Origin: Chthonomonas sp.
GTDB taxonomy: Bacteria; Armatimonadota; Fimbriimonadia; Fimbriimonadales; Fimbriimonadaceae
Assembly (NCBI GenBank): GCA_016788585.1
Contig: JAEURP010000011.1
Span: 1 to 64,000 of the forward strand
DNA length: 64,000 nucleotides
Direction of reading: 5' to 3'
A model generated the notes under the pieces. That model saw only the letters and a list, made by a program, of their open reading frames with translations. It made no database searches and was not told the origin of the DNA. This document shows positions 9,340-18,508 of this stretch, piece by piece. How positions within the stretch are numbered: the first letter of the stretch is position 1; each line of letters opens with the position of its first letter. A program made the position numbers and the translations under genes.

Positions 9340-11313
9340 TTAAGCAGCTTTGGCTAGGCGAATGAACGTGTCTCGATCGATCGCTCGAAGGTGACACTCA
9401 TCGAACTCGCACTTGCCAGAACGGTAAAGCTCGGCCAGCGAGGCGTCCATCGTCTGCATCCCCACGTTTCCGCTCGTTTCTAAGATCGACTGCATTTGGT
9501 GAGTCTTCCCTTCGCGGACCAGGTTCTTGATGGCCGGAGTCCCGAGCATGACCTCGATCGAGGCGACGCGGCCACCGCCTAAACGAGGCAGAAGCTGCTG
9601 GCTCACGACTCCCTCGATCGTGTTGGCAAGCAGGACACGAATCTGCTCTTGGCTCTCCGGAGGAAAAACGTCGATGATTCGGTCGATCGTGCTTGGAGCA
9701 TTACGCGTGTGCAATGTTCCGAAAACAAGGTGGCCCGTTTCAGCGAGAGTCAAGGCCGCCTCGATCGTTTCGAGGTCGCGTAGTTCACCAACCAAAATGA
9801 TGTCGGGGTCTTCACGCAAAACAGCCCTGAGAGCGTTGTGAAAACTGTAGGTATCCGAGTGCATCTCGCGCTGGTTCACAATGCTTTGCTTGTGCATGTG
9901 CAAGTACTCGATCGGATCCTCGATCGTCATGATGTGGCCTCGTCGGTTCGCGTTGATGTCGTCGATAATCGTCGCAATTGTCGTCGACTTACCGGAACCG
10001 GTAGGACCAGTTACCAAAATGAGTCCGCTCGCGCGTTTACTCATTTCTTTGATCACCGGCGGCAATCCCAATTCTTCGAAAAGTGGAATGCGCATCGGAA
10101 TGACACGAAGAACCCCGCCGACCGAACCGCGCTGGACAAACATGTTTACACGGAATCGGCCCAGATCTTTCACTGGGTAGCCGAAGTCGAGCTCCTTCGT
10201 GCTTTCAAACTTCTGGATCTTCTCGTCATCCAAAGTGTCATAAAGCAGCCGTCGAGTGTCCTGTGGCTGCATCGGTGCAAACGGTAATGGAACGATCTCG
10301 CCATCAACACGTAGCATGGGAGGCAAATCAGCAGTGATATGAATATCGCTGCATCGCCGCTCGACGGCCATTCTTAGGATCTCATCGATGTGGGTGTCCC
10401 CTATCGGTTCTCCTCCTGAATAGCGATTAATCTTTGAATCTGCTTGCTTATGAGCGTCAAACGTCGTGCGATTCGTATCTGCAGTGTTGATTTCGCTCAG
10501 GGTCAGTTTGACTTCTTCCTTCTTGGCCTTCGGGGCGTCCTTAGGGCCTTTCTTGGCGAATAGCGAAAGGAGTTTGTCCTTTTCAGGATCGCCAGTGGAC
10601 TTGGCTACTGGTTCTTCCACGTTACTTTCCTCCGACAGTTGACTAGCAACATCTTCTTCGGCGAGCGCGATGCTCTCCTCAAGTTCCTGTGCCTCCGCAA
10701 CGAGCTCAACCTCCGGTTCCGGTTCCTTCGCTGAATAAGGGCTCAAGCTGGGATCGATTGGGCCTTTGCCCGCCGCTTCGACAATCTCATCAAGATCGTT
10801 GAACGGAATCTCGTTGAGGTTGCCGGTCGTGATCACTGGCTCCGCCTCTATTGGAGATTCAGCCATGGTCGGCGCGGCCAACTCGCTCTCGGCTGTGACG
10901 GCTTGGGGAATAGGCTCGATGTTCGCGGTGGGAGTCGGAGCCTCTTCCATCACCTCTGGCGTTGGCGCCTCTGCAGCAGGCACTTCTTCTGCAGTGGCCT
11001 GTTCATGGGCTACTTCCTCAGTCGCAGGAGGCTCGCTGATCGGTGGCAGTTCCCCGACCGCAACTTGGTCCACCGTGGTGGGTTCCGGTTGAGCAACTTT
11101 CGCGATTGGTTCTGGCTGAGACTCTTCGACGGATTTTGCTGGCTCCGGAACAGACCCCTTCGGGTCCGAAGGACTGGCCGCCGCCATAGCACGCTTCAAT
11201 TCTTCATCCGACATAGCATGCCCTGGATTAGCCGGCTTGTTGCCCTGCGAATCGTCAGACTTTGGAGGCTGGTTGCCTGCCGAAAACACCTTATCCCAAT
11301 CGTATCCTTCCAT
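9340..11313 (-). CDS. pilT: Type IV pilus retraction ATPase PilT with long N-terminal extension
   Basis: 657 aa, ATG 11313 with AGAAGGA just upstream. The C-terminal part of about 350 residues is a canonical PilT motor: N2-type domain (DIHITADLPPMLRVDGEIV), Walker A GPTGSGKSTT, Asp box, Walker B DPDIILVGELRD and the His box (TGHLVFGTLHT). It depolymerises pili during twitching or surface sensing. Residues 1 to about 270 are a Pro/Glu/Ala-rich, acidic, low-complexity region with no counterpart in standard PilT (about 340-380 aa). It ends in a Lys-rich stretch (KKGPKDAPKAKKEE). The gene follows the HDOD gene by 15 bases and ends the pilB-HDOD-pilT operon. Confidence 0.95.
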   Translation of the reverse strand: MEGYDWDKVFSAGNQPPKSDDSQGNKPANPGHAMSDEELKRAMAAASPSDPKGSVPEPAKSVEESQPEPIAKVAQPEPTTVDQVAVGELPPISEPPATEEVAHEQATAEEVPAAEAPTPEVMEEAPTPTANIEPIPQAVTAESELAAPTMAESPIEAEPVITTGNLNEIPFNDLDEIVEAAGKGPIDPSLSPYSAKEPEPEVELVAEAQELEESIALAEEDVASQLSEESNVEEPVAKSTGDPEKDKLLSLFAKKGPKDAPKAKKEEVKLTLSEINTADTNRTTFDAHKQADSKINRYSGGEPIGDTHIDEILRMAVERRCSDIHITADLPPMLRVDGEIVPLPFAPMQPQDTRRLLYDTLDDEKIQKFESTKELDFGYPVKDLGRFRVNMFVQRGSVGGVLRVIPMRIPLFEELGLPPVIKEMSKRASGLILVTGPTGSGKSTTIATIIDDINANRRGHIMTIEDPIEYLHMHKQSIVNQREMHSDTYSFHNALRAVLREDPDIILVGELRDLETIEAALTLAETGHLVFGTLHTRNAPSTIDRIIDVFPPESQEQIRVLLANTIEGVVSQQLLPRLGGGRVASIEVMLGTPAIKNLVREGKTHQMQSILETSGNVGMQTMDASLAELYRSGKCEFDECHLRAIDRDTFIRLAKAA

Positions 11314-11328
11314 TCCTTCTCTCTTTTT

Positions 11329-12192
11329 TTAAGCAGCGGCCTCAGCGGCAACGACATGTTCAAACTCAGCAGACTGCACCCAAGCCTCGGCTGTGCGAGG
11401 ATCGACATTTAGCAATTCCAGTGCCCAATCTGCGATTACTGGTCGAGCAGCTTCGTCAGGGCGCCCACTTCTAGACACCCTGACCAGGGCATCGGCAATG
11501 TGAATCACAGCAGCAAGTTTCGACTCTATTCCGGTGATTTCCGGCGAATCAAGGTAATTCAGGCCAGCGATCAACTCTTCAGCAAAGCGCCAGCGTCTAA
11601 ACATTTCCTGGGCAACATCAATGTGATCGACAGCGAACACAATGCGCTCTGCTAGCCGTTCGGGCGCGCCCTTCTCGACCACATGCATCACCTTGTCGTA
11701 AGCCGTTGGGTCGCTCTGATCAATGAGCGTCTTGCCAACAAAGTGCAGTAGTCCAGCTGTGTAGGCTTCGTGGGGCACTACACCGCACTCGGCCGCGATC
11801 TGCTTTGCTAGAGCAGCCGTGTCAATGCTGAATTTCCACCAATCGCGCCGTCGAACTGATTCTTTGTCGGTTTTGCCAACGAATAGATCGAAAACCCCGG
11901 CCGATAGGGCCACTGTTCGAATCTGCTTGAACCCAAGGAGCATGCAAGCCTCTCGCAGCGAAACTACTTTGCGCGGCAAAGCAAACTGCGCTGAATTGGC
12001 AATCGTCAGCAACTTGGCAGTGAAGCCTGGATCGATGCCAACTGCCTTCTCGATATCGGCAGGAGAACCATCGGTCGACTCGGTGATTTCCATCAGTTGG
12101 TGGACTACTTGAGGTAGCACCGCGATTTCTCTCACCTTCGAGAGGATTTCCTCTAGGCTGTTTTGCTTATCTGTTTCCAATCTGTGCCCCAT
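11329..12192 (-). CDS. HDOD-domain protein
   Basis: 287 aa from ATG 12192 (AGGGAAAGAAG upstream). A TTG 12 codons earlier would overlap pilB. The HDOD fold, an HD-superfamily relative without catalytic metal ligands, is visible from LPQVVHQLMEITE through PGFTAKLLTIANSAQFALPRK, LREACMLLGFKQIRTVALS and the later helices with EAYTAGLLHFVGK. Such proteins act in signalling, often next to motility or cyclic-di-GMP genes. Being sandwiched between pilB and pilT suggests a regulatory role in pilus switching (inference). Confidence 0.88.
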   Translation of the reverse strand: MGHRLETDKQNSLEEILSKVREIAVLPQVVHQLMEITESTDGSPADIEKAVGIDPGFTAKLLTIANSAQFALPRKVVSLREACMLLGFKQIRTVALSAGVFDLFVGKTDKESVRRRDWWKFSIDTAALAKQIAAECGVVPHEAYTAGLLHFVGKTLIDQSDPTAYDKVMHVVEKGAPERLAERIVFAVDHIDVAQEMFRRWRFAEELIAGLNYLDSPEITGIESKLAAVIHIADALVRVSRSGRPDEAARPVIADWALELLNVDPRTAEAWVQSAEFEHVVAAEAAA

Positions 12193-12214
12193 GGCTTCTT
12201 TCCCTAATCTTCGG

Positions 12215-13936
12215 CTAAGCGTAGACAACTCTCAAGACCTCGTCTACTGTAGTGACCCCCATTAAAATCTTCATCAATGCATCCATTTGAAGTGTTTTCA
12301 TTCCTGCATCAACCGCTAATTGGCGAATCTGGTGACTTGCTGACTTCTTCAAAACCTCGTCTCTGATCGCATCCGTCATGGTCATCAGTTCGTGAATGCC
12401 GGTTCGGCCCTTATATCCCGTCTGCTTGCACTTTTCGCACCCAGAGCCCTTGAAAACGGTAATCGTTCCGCCCGTCTCTTCCGCAAAGTTCGGATTTATT
12501 GGGAAGCCGTAGCGAATGAGCTGATCCCGGTGAATCGTCTCCGGCTCCTTGCAGTGAGGGCAAATCTGTCGCACCAACCGCTGTGCGAGCACACCGATGA
12601 TCGAGCTCGAAATGAGAAACGGCTCGACCTCCATATCGATGAGTCGCGTTGCCGCGCTGGGAGCGTCATTGGTGTGCAGCGTGCTGAGCACAAGGTGCCC
12701 AGTGAGCGCAGCTTCCATAGCGATCGTAGCCGTCTCGTTGTCACGCATTTCACCAACCATGATCACGTCTGGATCTTGGCGAAGCATTGCGCGTAGGCCA
12801 GCGGCAAAAGTCATCCCAGCCCGGACATTGACACCACACTGATTGATTCCCTCTAACTCGTATTCGACCGGATCCTCGATCGTGATGATGTTGTTTTGAC
12901 CATTACTGATCTGGTTCAAAATTGAGTACAGGGTCGTTGATTTTCCTGATCCAGTTGGGCCCGTCACCAAGATAATCCCGTAGCTTCGAGCCGCAAGGTC
13001 TTCGACTTTAGCCAGGTTCTCGGGCAGGAAGCCCAAGCGCTCTAATCCAACATTGATTCCGCTCTTGTCGAGCACACGCATGACGACTTTTTCGCCAAAA
13101 ACCGTAGGCAGAGTGCTGACACGAAAGTCGTAGGGTTTGCCTCCGATTACGGCGCTGATTCGGTTGTCCTGTGGAGCGCGCTTCTCAGCAATGTCCATGT
13201 TGGACATGATCTTCATACGGTTTGTGAGGGGGGCAACGACCTTTCTAGGAAGGCGCATGGTCTCCATCAATACACCGTCAATGCGATACCGAACCACCAT
13301 TCCGTCCTTGCGCGGTTCGCAATGGATATCACTTGCGCGGTCTGTAACGGCCTGATTGATGATTAGACTGGCAAGACGAACAATTGGGGCGTCATCGTCA
13401 CCGATCTCGCCGTCTTCGTCGTCTTCATCTCCAATATCGACGGCACCGCCTGATTCTTGGTCAAGTTGAAAATCTCTCAGGGCACCACTGAGAGCTTCAA
13501 CGACGTGCGACTCCAAATTGTAGTGCTTAACGATCGCTTCGAGAATGTCTTTCTCAACTCCGATCATTGGCTCAATTTCTAAGCCTGTTGCAAGTCGGAT
13601 CTCGTCGATCAGAAAGATATCAAGTGGCTTCGACATTGCCACCGTTAGCTTGTCATCAGCTACTTCGAGCGGAAGAACGCCAAAGCGCTTTGCGAGTTGC
13701 GGTTGCAGGCTGTCGAGCGCCTCCTGTTGGGGCTCCGAGAGGCTGGCGTCCACAAATGGAACGCCCCACATCTTGCCCGTCGCGCGAACTTTGTCGCGCT
13801 CGTCGATCATTCCGAGCTGGATCAAGATGGACGAAATGGCCTCATTTCCGCCCGACTCTTGCTGCTTGGCACGAGCTTGTTCGAGCTGCTCCTCGGTGAT
13901 CAGCCCTTCTTCGACAAATAGTTCGCCTGTTAGCAT
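12215..13936 (-). CDS. pilB: Type IV pilus assembly ATPase PilB (GspE family)
   Basis: 573 aa, ATG 13936. N-terminal MshEN-like domain (LFVEEGLITEEQLEQA, LQPQLAKRFGVLPL), the family's candidate cyclic-di-GMP-binding module. Then DIHCEPRKDG, Walker A GPTGSGKSTTLYS, Asp box, Walker B DPDVIMVGEMRD, His box TGHLVLSTLHT, and a four-cysteine metal site (CPHC, then CEKC) that is standard for PilB and GspE. It powers pilin polymerisation from the cytoplasmic face. It is the first gene of the operon pilB-HDOD-pilT. The prepilin genes are 35 kb away in this window. Confidence 0.95.
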   Translation of the reverse strand: MLTGELFVEEGLITEEQLEQARAKQQESGGNEAISSILIQLGMIDERDKVRATGKMWGVPFVDASLSEPQQEALDSLQPQLAKRFGVLPLEVADDKLTVAMSKPLDIFLIDEIRLATGLEIEPMIGVEKDILEAIVKHYNLESHVVEALSGALRDFQLDQESGGAVDIGDEDDEDGEIGDDDAPIVRLASLIINQAVTDRASDIHCEPRKDGMVVRYRIDGVLMETMRLPRKVVAPLTNRMKIMSNMDIAEKRAPQDNRISAVIGGKPYDFRVSTLPTVFGEKVVMRVLDKSGINVGLERLGFLPENLAKVEDLAARSYGIILVTGPTGSGKSTTLYSILNQISNGQNNIITIEDPVEYELEGINQCGVNVRAGMTFAAGLRAMLRQDPDVIMVGEMRDNETATIAMEAALTGHLVLSTLHTNDAPSAATRLIDMEVEPFLISSSIIGVLAQRLVRQICPHCKEPETIHRDQLIRYGFPINPNFAEETGGTITVFKGSGCEKCKQTGYKGRTGIHELMTMTDAIRDEVLKKSASHQIRQLAVDAGMKTLQMDALMKILMGVTTVDEVLRVVYA

Positions 13937-14092
13937 GCTCGAAGACCCAAAAAGTTTCTATGCCATAACCCGGTCAAACTGACACCTAGTGCAATTGACA
14001 GGCGGCACGCAATCTACTCTCTGTTGGTAGTGTCGGACAATCTTTTGCTCTGGATTAGGGTTTTTGGGGTACATTTCCCGTTCCCTGCACCT

Positions 14093-14179
14093 GCCCAGGT
14101 GGCGGAATTGGTAGACGCGCTAGTTTCAGGTACTAGTTTTCGCAAGGAAGTGGAGGTTCGAGTCCTCTCCTGGGCACCA
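14093..14179 (+). tRNA. tRNA-Leu (anticodon CAG)
   Basis: 87 bases including encoded CCA. Acceptor GCCCAGG pairs with CCTGGGC, the anticodon stem CTAGT/ACTAG encloses loop TTCAGGT (anticodon at 14127-14129), a long class II variable arm follows (TTTTCGCAAGGA region), and the T loop is GGTTCGAGTCC. It reads CUG codons. Confidence 0.97.
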
Positions 14180-14217
14180 TTCATTCGAGACACCAGCCCC
14201 GGTATCCTCCTCCCGTG

Positions 14218-16368
14218 ATGAATGCATGCGTCATTGGCGCGGGAACAATGGGGGCTGGAATCGCTGCCCACCTTGCCAACCTTGGCTTCCAGGTCACCTT
14301 GCTGGACATGAGCCGCGAATCCGCTGAATCGGCCTTCGAACGTTCAAAGAAGATCCGCCCGCCCCATTTCTACAACGCAGAATCGATGGCTCGAATCCGC
14401 GTTGGCGGCATCGACCAAGACCTTTCGTTGGTCAACGGCGCCGATTGGGTTTGCGAAGCGATTATCGAAAACCTAGATGCTAAGAAAGACTTATTCTCCA
14501 AGATCGCGCCGATACTTAAACCAGGTGCATTCGTCAGCAGCAACACTTCGTCTCTGCCACTCAAGCTACTAGCTGAAGGCCTCCCTGACGACATTCGAAA
14601 GAAGCTTGTCGGAACCCACTTTTTCAATCCACCTCGATACTTGAAATTGCTGGAACTCATCCCGACGGATGAAACTGATAAGAAGGAAATTCAGAGGATC
14701 ACGGCCTTTCTTGAGGCAGAAGTGGGCCGACGTGTTGTCCTGGCAAAGGACACTCCAGGCTTTATTGCCAACCGCTTTGGCATGTGGGCGATGTTCCATG
14801 CCATCCATACGGCGGAAAAGCTCGGATTGAGTGCGGAGCAAGTCGATGCCATTTGTGGACCGTTTCTCGGACGTCCGCGAAGCGCGGCTTTTCGCCTAAA
14901 TGACATTGTTGGGCTCGATGTGATGTCGTTTATCGCCGCTATCATGGCCGAGCGGTGCAGTGACGATCCACATCTGGATACCCTGAAGCATCCCGCTTCC
15001 ATGGACTTCCTGATGGAGCGGGGGTGGATTGGTCAGAAATCAGGCCAAGGCTACTACCGCAAAGAAGGAAAAGAGCTTCTCGCGTTCGATCTCCGAACCC
15101 AGGCATACCGCAACGTGCAAGAGGTCTCATTTGACTCGATAAACGCTGTTGCAAAGAAGCCCCTTGGCGAGCGAATCCGCGCTGTCCTCGAAGCCAAGGA
15201 CGAAGCTGGTGAGTTCTTAAGGGAACACCTCATTCCAGTTCTCGCCTATGCACAGTATTTGAAAGACGAGGTCAGCCACAGTGCCCTCGACTTTGATCGC
15301 GTCATGATGTGGGGTTTTGGTTGGCAAATGGGGCCATTTGAAGTGATTGACGCCATTGGGGCCGAGTTCCTCGGATTGCAGAACGACATTTACTATAAAG
15401 ATGGCAAAGTCCTCGATGAAAGGAACAAGTACATCGCTCTGCCAAAGGAGCCTCAGTACCGTGGCATCACCGATTTTCCTCTGAAGTCGGAGAACGCAGG
15501 ATTCAACGTACGTGACCTCGGCGACGGGGTTCTGGGGATTGCCTTAACGACCAAAATGGGCGTCATTGGTCCTGAGGTCATGGCGTCGCTAACCGAGTGG
15601 CTTGGTGGGCAAGAGGGTCCGCTCGTACTTTGCTCAGAAGCGAAATCTTTCAGCGCAGGGTTTGACCTCAAGTTCTTTCTTGAACGACAAGAAGCCGGCG
15701 ACTGGATGGGGGTCGATGAAGGACTCGCCGCCCTCCAACACCTAACGGTGCTGCTGAGCGAGCGGAAAGTTGTTGCGGCTATTCACGGACATTGCCTTGG
15801 CGCCGGCTTTGAACTAGCGACCGCGTGCTCGATGATTGCAGCTCATCCGGAGGCAAACATCGGACTACCCGAATCGCGAGTCGGCCTAATCCCCGGAGGA
15901 GCTGGAACATGCCGCATGCGACTAAAGTTCCAAACTTCACTTCAGGATCTTGTGACGGCTGCCCTGCTCATGACGCGTGGACAGGTTTCCACAAGTGCGG
16001 GAGAGGCCATGACACTGGGCTATCTTCGACCAAAGGATGTCATTGTCAAGCATCCCGATAGTCTAATCAGCACAGCAAAGTCCCTCGCCACCAGTGTCGT
16101 CCCGCGTAGCATTGCGAACTGGAAGATCATGGAAGGCCCAATAGCCGGAATGATTGACAGAGCCCTGAACGAGGGCCTTCAGAAGGGCGACTTCACCGAA
16201 CACGACGTTTACATTGGTCAGCAAATAAAGGAGGTCTTCCGCAAACCCTCCGACTTTGACGAAGCGCTCCGTATCGAACGCGAAGTTTTCATAGACCTAC
16301 TGAAAGAGGGCTTAAGTGTGGCGAGAATTCGTCATATGCTCGAAATCGGCAAGCCACTGCGCAACTAG
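14218..16368 (+). CDS. fadN: 3-hydroxyacyl-CoA dehydrogenase / enoyl-CoA hydratase fusion (FadN type)
   Basis: 716 aa from ATG 14218 (GTG at 14215 is directly upstream). The N-terminal half is the dehydrogenase: NAD-binding VIGAGTMGAGIAAHLA, SSNTSSLPL, the catalytic region GTHFFNPPRYLKLLELI, and KDTPGFIANR. The C-terminal third is a crotonase fold (SAKSFSAGFDLKFF, GHCLGAGFELATACSMIAA, PESRVGLIPGGAGTCRM). The order, dehydrogenase first, matches FadN of Gram-positive bacteria rather than FadB/FadJ. It catalyses two consecutive beta-oxidation steps. etfBA follow on the same strand, consistent with electron transfer from acyl-CoA dehydrogenase, although a 233-base gap separates them. Confidence 0.93.
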   Translation: MNACVIGAGTMGAGIAAHLANLGFQVTLLDMSRESAESAFERSKKIRPPHFYNAESMARIRVGGIDQDLSLVNGADWVCEAIIENLDAKKDLFSKIAPILKPGAFVSSNTSSLPLKLLAEGLPDDIRKKLVGTHFFNPPRYLKLLELIPTDETDKKEIQRITAFLEAEVGRRVVLAKDTPGFIANRFGMWAMFHAIHTAEKLGLSAEQVDAICGPFLGRPRSAAFRLNDIVGLDVMSFIAAIMAERCSDDPHLDTLKHPASMDFLMERGWIGQKSGQGYYRKEGKELLAFDLRTQAYRNVQEVSFDSINAVAKKPLGERIRAVLEAKDEAGEFLREHLIPVLAYAQYLKDEVSHSALDFDRVMMWGFGWQMGPFEVIDAIGAEFLGLQNDIYYKDGKVLDERNKYIALPKEPQYRGITDFPLKSENAGFNVRDLGDGVLGIALTTKMGVIGPEVMASLTEWLGGQEGPLVLCSEAKSFSAGFDLKFFLERQEAGDWMGVDEGLAALQHLTVLLSERKVVAAIHGHCLGAGFELATACSMIAAHPEANIGLPESRVGLIPGGAGTCRMRLKFQTSLQDLVTAALLMTRGQVSTSAGEAMTLGYLRPKDVIVKHPDSLISTAKSLATSVVPRSIANWKIMEGPIAGMIDRALNEGLQKGDFTEHDVYIGQQIKEVFRKPSDFDEALRIEREVFIDLLKEGLSVARIRHMLEIGKPLRN

Positions 16369-16382
16369 GTTTGACAAAAAAA

Positions 16383-16402
16383 ACCCGGTCTCTTGACCGG
16401 GT
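16383..16402 (-). terminator. Strong intrinsic terminator on the minus strand with no known gene before it
   Basis: ACCCGGTC, TCTT, GACCGGGT forms a perfect 8-bp stem. On the minus strand it is followed by eight T residues, an ideal intrinsic terminator. On the plus strand the following bases are GAGGAG, so it is poor for ending fadN. No minus-strand coding gene lies upstream of it. Confidence 0.8.
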
Positions 16403-16560
16403 GAGGAGTTGGCTACTTCGGACGTCTGTATGATCGTCTCTTCAGTTTATTTGACGCCTCTTTGTGCGTCTTGTGAAAATCTAGACCGCAAGGCATGTGC
16501 CTATGTTCTCACTATAGGCCTTTAGTCCTAGTTTGAAGCTATATATCTAATGATTAGCTC
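16383..16560 (-). ncRNA. Candidate small RNA ending at the orphan terminator
   Basis: The fadN-etfB gap has no coding frame. Read on the minus strand it contains CTAG(G)AC pairing with GTCTAG around a hairpin GCCTAT/ATAGGC (16499-16519), then a GACGC/GCGTC hairpin, then the strong terminator at 16383-16402. The boundaries are guesses: the 3' end is fixed by the terminator, and the 5' end is placed after an AT-rich stretch (TAGATATATAG) that could hold a -10. It does not look like tmRNA, RNase P RNA or SRP RNA. A role is not proposed. Confidence 0.4.
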
Positions 16561-16601
16561 GCGGCAGGTCATTGGTGCCAAAAGGTAGAATTTGAACCTG
16601 A

Positions 16602-17345
16602 ATGCGGATCTTAGTGCCTGTTAAGCGGGTTGTTGACCCCTACGCCAAAGTTCGGCCCCTTTCTGACGGAAGTGGACTCGATACGACCGGCGTAAAGTTT
16701 GAAATTAACCCCTTCGACGAGATCGCTGTCGAGGAAGCCGTGCGACTCCGCGAGAAGCAGGCTGACATAGAGATCATCGTCATTAGTATCGGGACGGCCG
16801 ATTGCGAGGAGCAACTTAGAAAGGCTCTCGCAATGGGTGCCGACCGGGCCATTCTTATTGAAACTTCTCACCAGTTCGATTCACAAGGAATCGCTAAGGA
16901 ACTGAAGGCTTGCATCGAAGTCGAAAAACCTGACATCGTCCTTATGGGTAAGCAGTCCACCGACTTTGACTGCAATCAGACTGCCCAAATGCTCGCCGCG
17001 AAGCTCGACTGGCCACAGGCATGCTTTGCTTCCGCCGTTGCGATCAACGGTTCCTTCGTGACCGTCTCTCGCGAAACGGACCTTGGCGTTGAGACGGTTG
17101 AAGTTCCCATTCCGTGCGTCATCACAACTGACCTCAGGCTTAATGAACCACGTTTTGTTGCCCTGCCTGGAATCATTAAGGCGCGAAGTAAGCCACTGGA
17201 TCGGGTCACACCTACTGCGACCCCTGCCCCACTGACGCGTACGCTAAAGATTGAAAGCCCAGGGGCCAGGCCACCGGGGAAGAAAGTGAGCTCCGTTGAA
17301 GAGCTTGTCGGCGAACTCAAGAACAGAGGAGCGCTACCAGCATGA
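16602..17345 (+). CDS. etfB: Electron transfer flavoprotein, beta subunit
   Basis: 247 aa, ATG 16602. Begins MRILVPVKRVVDPYAKV and continues with INPFDEIAVEEAVRLRE and the AMP-binding region GKQSTDFDCNQTAQMLA, all typical of EtfB. With EtfA it forms a soluble FAD heterodimer that carries electrons from acyl-CoA dehydrogenases to the respiratory chain. The stop overlaps the etfA start by four bases. A TAGAAT hexamer 10 bases before the ATG and the lack of a good ribosome binding site suggest a leaderless or near-leaderless mRNA. Confidence 0.96.
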   Translation: MRILVPVKRVVDPYAKVRPLSDGSGLDTTGVKFEINPFDEIAVEEAVRLREKQADIEIIVISIGTADCEEQLRKALAMGADRAILIETSHQFDSQGIAKELKACIEVEKPDIVLMGKQSTDFDCNQTAQMLAAKLDWPQACFASAVAINGSFVTVSRETDLGVETVEVPIPCVITTDLRLNEPRFVALPGIIKARSKPLDRVTPTATPAPLTRTLKIESPGARPPGKKVSSVEELVGELKNRGALPA

Positions 17346-18232
17346 GCATTATTGGAATCGCCTTTACACCTTCCGACGCCTACGGAATACAGTCCTTCGC
17401 GGCGAGCCTTGGCAAGCCCTTTTTCCTTATTCAGATAACGGGGGCCCCGGTCACTGACGCTGGAGCTCAAGAAGTTTTCGCAGCAAATCTGACAGACATT
17501 CCACCTGCAGATGGATTGGTTGAAACGCTGAAGCAGTGCGTGAAGGATGGTGACACTCATGTAGTGGCGGTGAGCTCGATGGCAAGCAAGGACGCGATGG
17601 CTCGGCTAGCCGGATTTTTGGATTGCGCGATGGTCACCGATGTTATTTCGGCGGAGTCGCCATCGGTCTTCAAGAGGCCGATCGTTGCGGGAACCCTTAT
17701 TGAAACTGTAGAAGCATCGGGAGCTCCCATTGTGCTGACCTTTAGACCAGCCGGCTTTCCGAAGCAACCAGCTACAGGTTCCAGCCCCGTAGAGAATATT
17801 TCGATCGCAGACGGCAAAGTTTCCCTTAAGCAAGCTGCTCACAAGAGTGGTGGGCGTCCGGACCTAACTCAGGCGACAGTCGTCGTTTCTGGAGGACGGC
17901 CGCTCAAGGACGCTGCAACCTATGAAAGCGTGATTGGTGGGTTCGCCGACGCACTCGGTGGCGCCGCCGGGGCCACGCGTGCCGCGGTTGATAGCGGTAT
18001 TGCCCCGAACGAACTGCAGGTTGGCCAAACCGGCAAAATCGTGGCACCGGACCTTTACATTGCGGCCGGAATCAGCGGTTCAACCCAGCACATGGCTGGC
18101 ATCAAGGACAGCAAGTGCATCGTTGCGATCAACAAGGACCCCGATGCGCCTATTTTTGAGGTGGCGGACCTTGGAATTGTCGCTGACTTGTTCGAGGCGA
18201 TCCCCGCTATCAAGACCCTGATCGGCAAGTAG
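17342..18232 (+). CDS. etfA: Electron transfer flavoprotein, alpha subunit
   Basis: 296 aa, ATG 17342 overlapping the etfB stop (ATGA). The C-terminal FAD domain is clear: [50 protein letters not shown] and [17 protein letters not shown]. It is slightly shorter than many EtfA (about 310-325 aa) but complete. It works with EtfB next to the FadN-type enzyme upstream. Confidence 0.96.
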   Translation: MSIIGIAFTPSDAYGIQSFAASLGKPFFLIQITGAPVTDAGAQEVFAANLTDIPPADGLVETLKQCVKDGDTHVVAVSSMASKDAMARLAGFLDCAMVTDVISAESPSVFKRPIVAGTLIETVEASGAPIVLTFRPAGFPKQPATGSSPVENISIADGKVSLKQAAHKSGGRPDLTQATVVVSGGRPLKDAATYESVIGGFADALGGAAGATRAAVDSGIAPNELQVGQTGKIVAPDLYIAAGISGSTQHMAGIKDSKCIVAINKDPDAPIFEVADLGIVADLFEAIPAIKTLIGK

Positions 18233-18247
18233 GTCAGGGCGCATTGC

Positions 18248-18454
18248 TCAGTTCTCAGATGGCGGGAGTTGGTGTCGACTCTTGTCATCAGCAGCTCCAG
18301 GCTTATAGGTCTGGATATCGCTTTGATCGCTTGTCGGCCGCTCGGGCTTTTCTTCAAACTCAGCCTTTCGTTCGGCGATTCCTTCTCTCATCGCCTTTAC
18401 CTTGTGATCTTTCCTTTGTTTTCCTTTCTTTCGTTCGTGGGACAACGCTGTCAC
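18248..18454 (-). CDS. Small basic protein, hypothetical
   Basis: 68 aa from GTG 18454, or 65 aa from TTG 18445, which has GAGGTG six bases upstream. Lysine- and glutamate-rich (ERKKGKQRKDHKVKAMREGIAERK), then an acidic and polar tail. No transmembrane segment. It lies between the convergent etfA end and the divergent cupin gene. The composition looks protein-like rather than random, but no family is recognised and it may be spurious. Confidence 0.45.
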   Translation of the reverse strand: MTALSHERKKGKQRKDHKVKAMREGIAERKAEFEEKPERPTSDQSDIQTYKPGAADDKSRHQLPPSEN

Positions 18455-18508
18455 CTCGGTTTCATTTTACTGGAAAGCAAAAGAGTGTTGGGCGGTATCC
18501 TCGTTCTC

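Noticed and set aside
16383-16560. 6S RNA or riboswitch in the fadN-etfB gap
   Set aside because: No long rod-like fold with a central bubble, and no known aptamer core; left as an unassigned small RNA candidate.
18269-18508. Upstream extension of the cupin frame
   Set aside because: The extra 80 codons lack a protein-like pattern and are antisense to a better small frame; the cupin fold begins well downstream.
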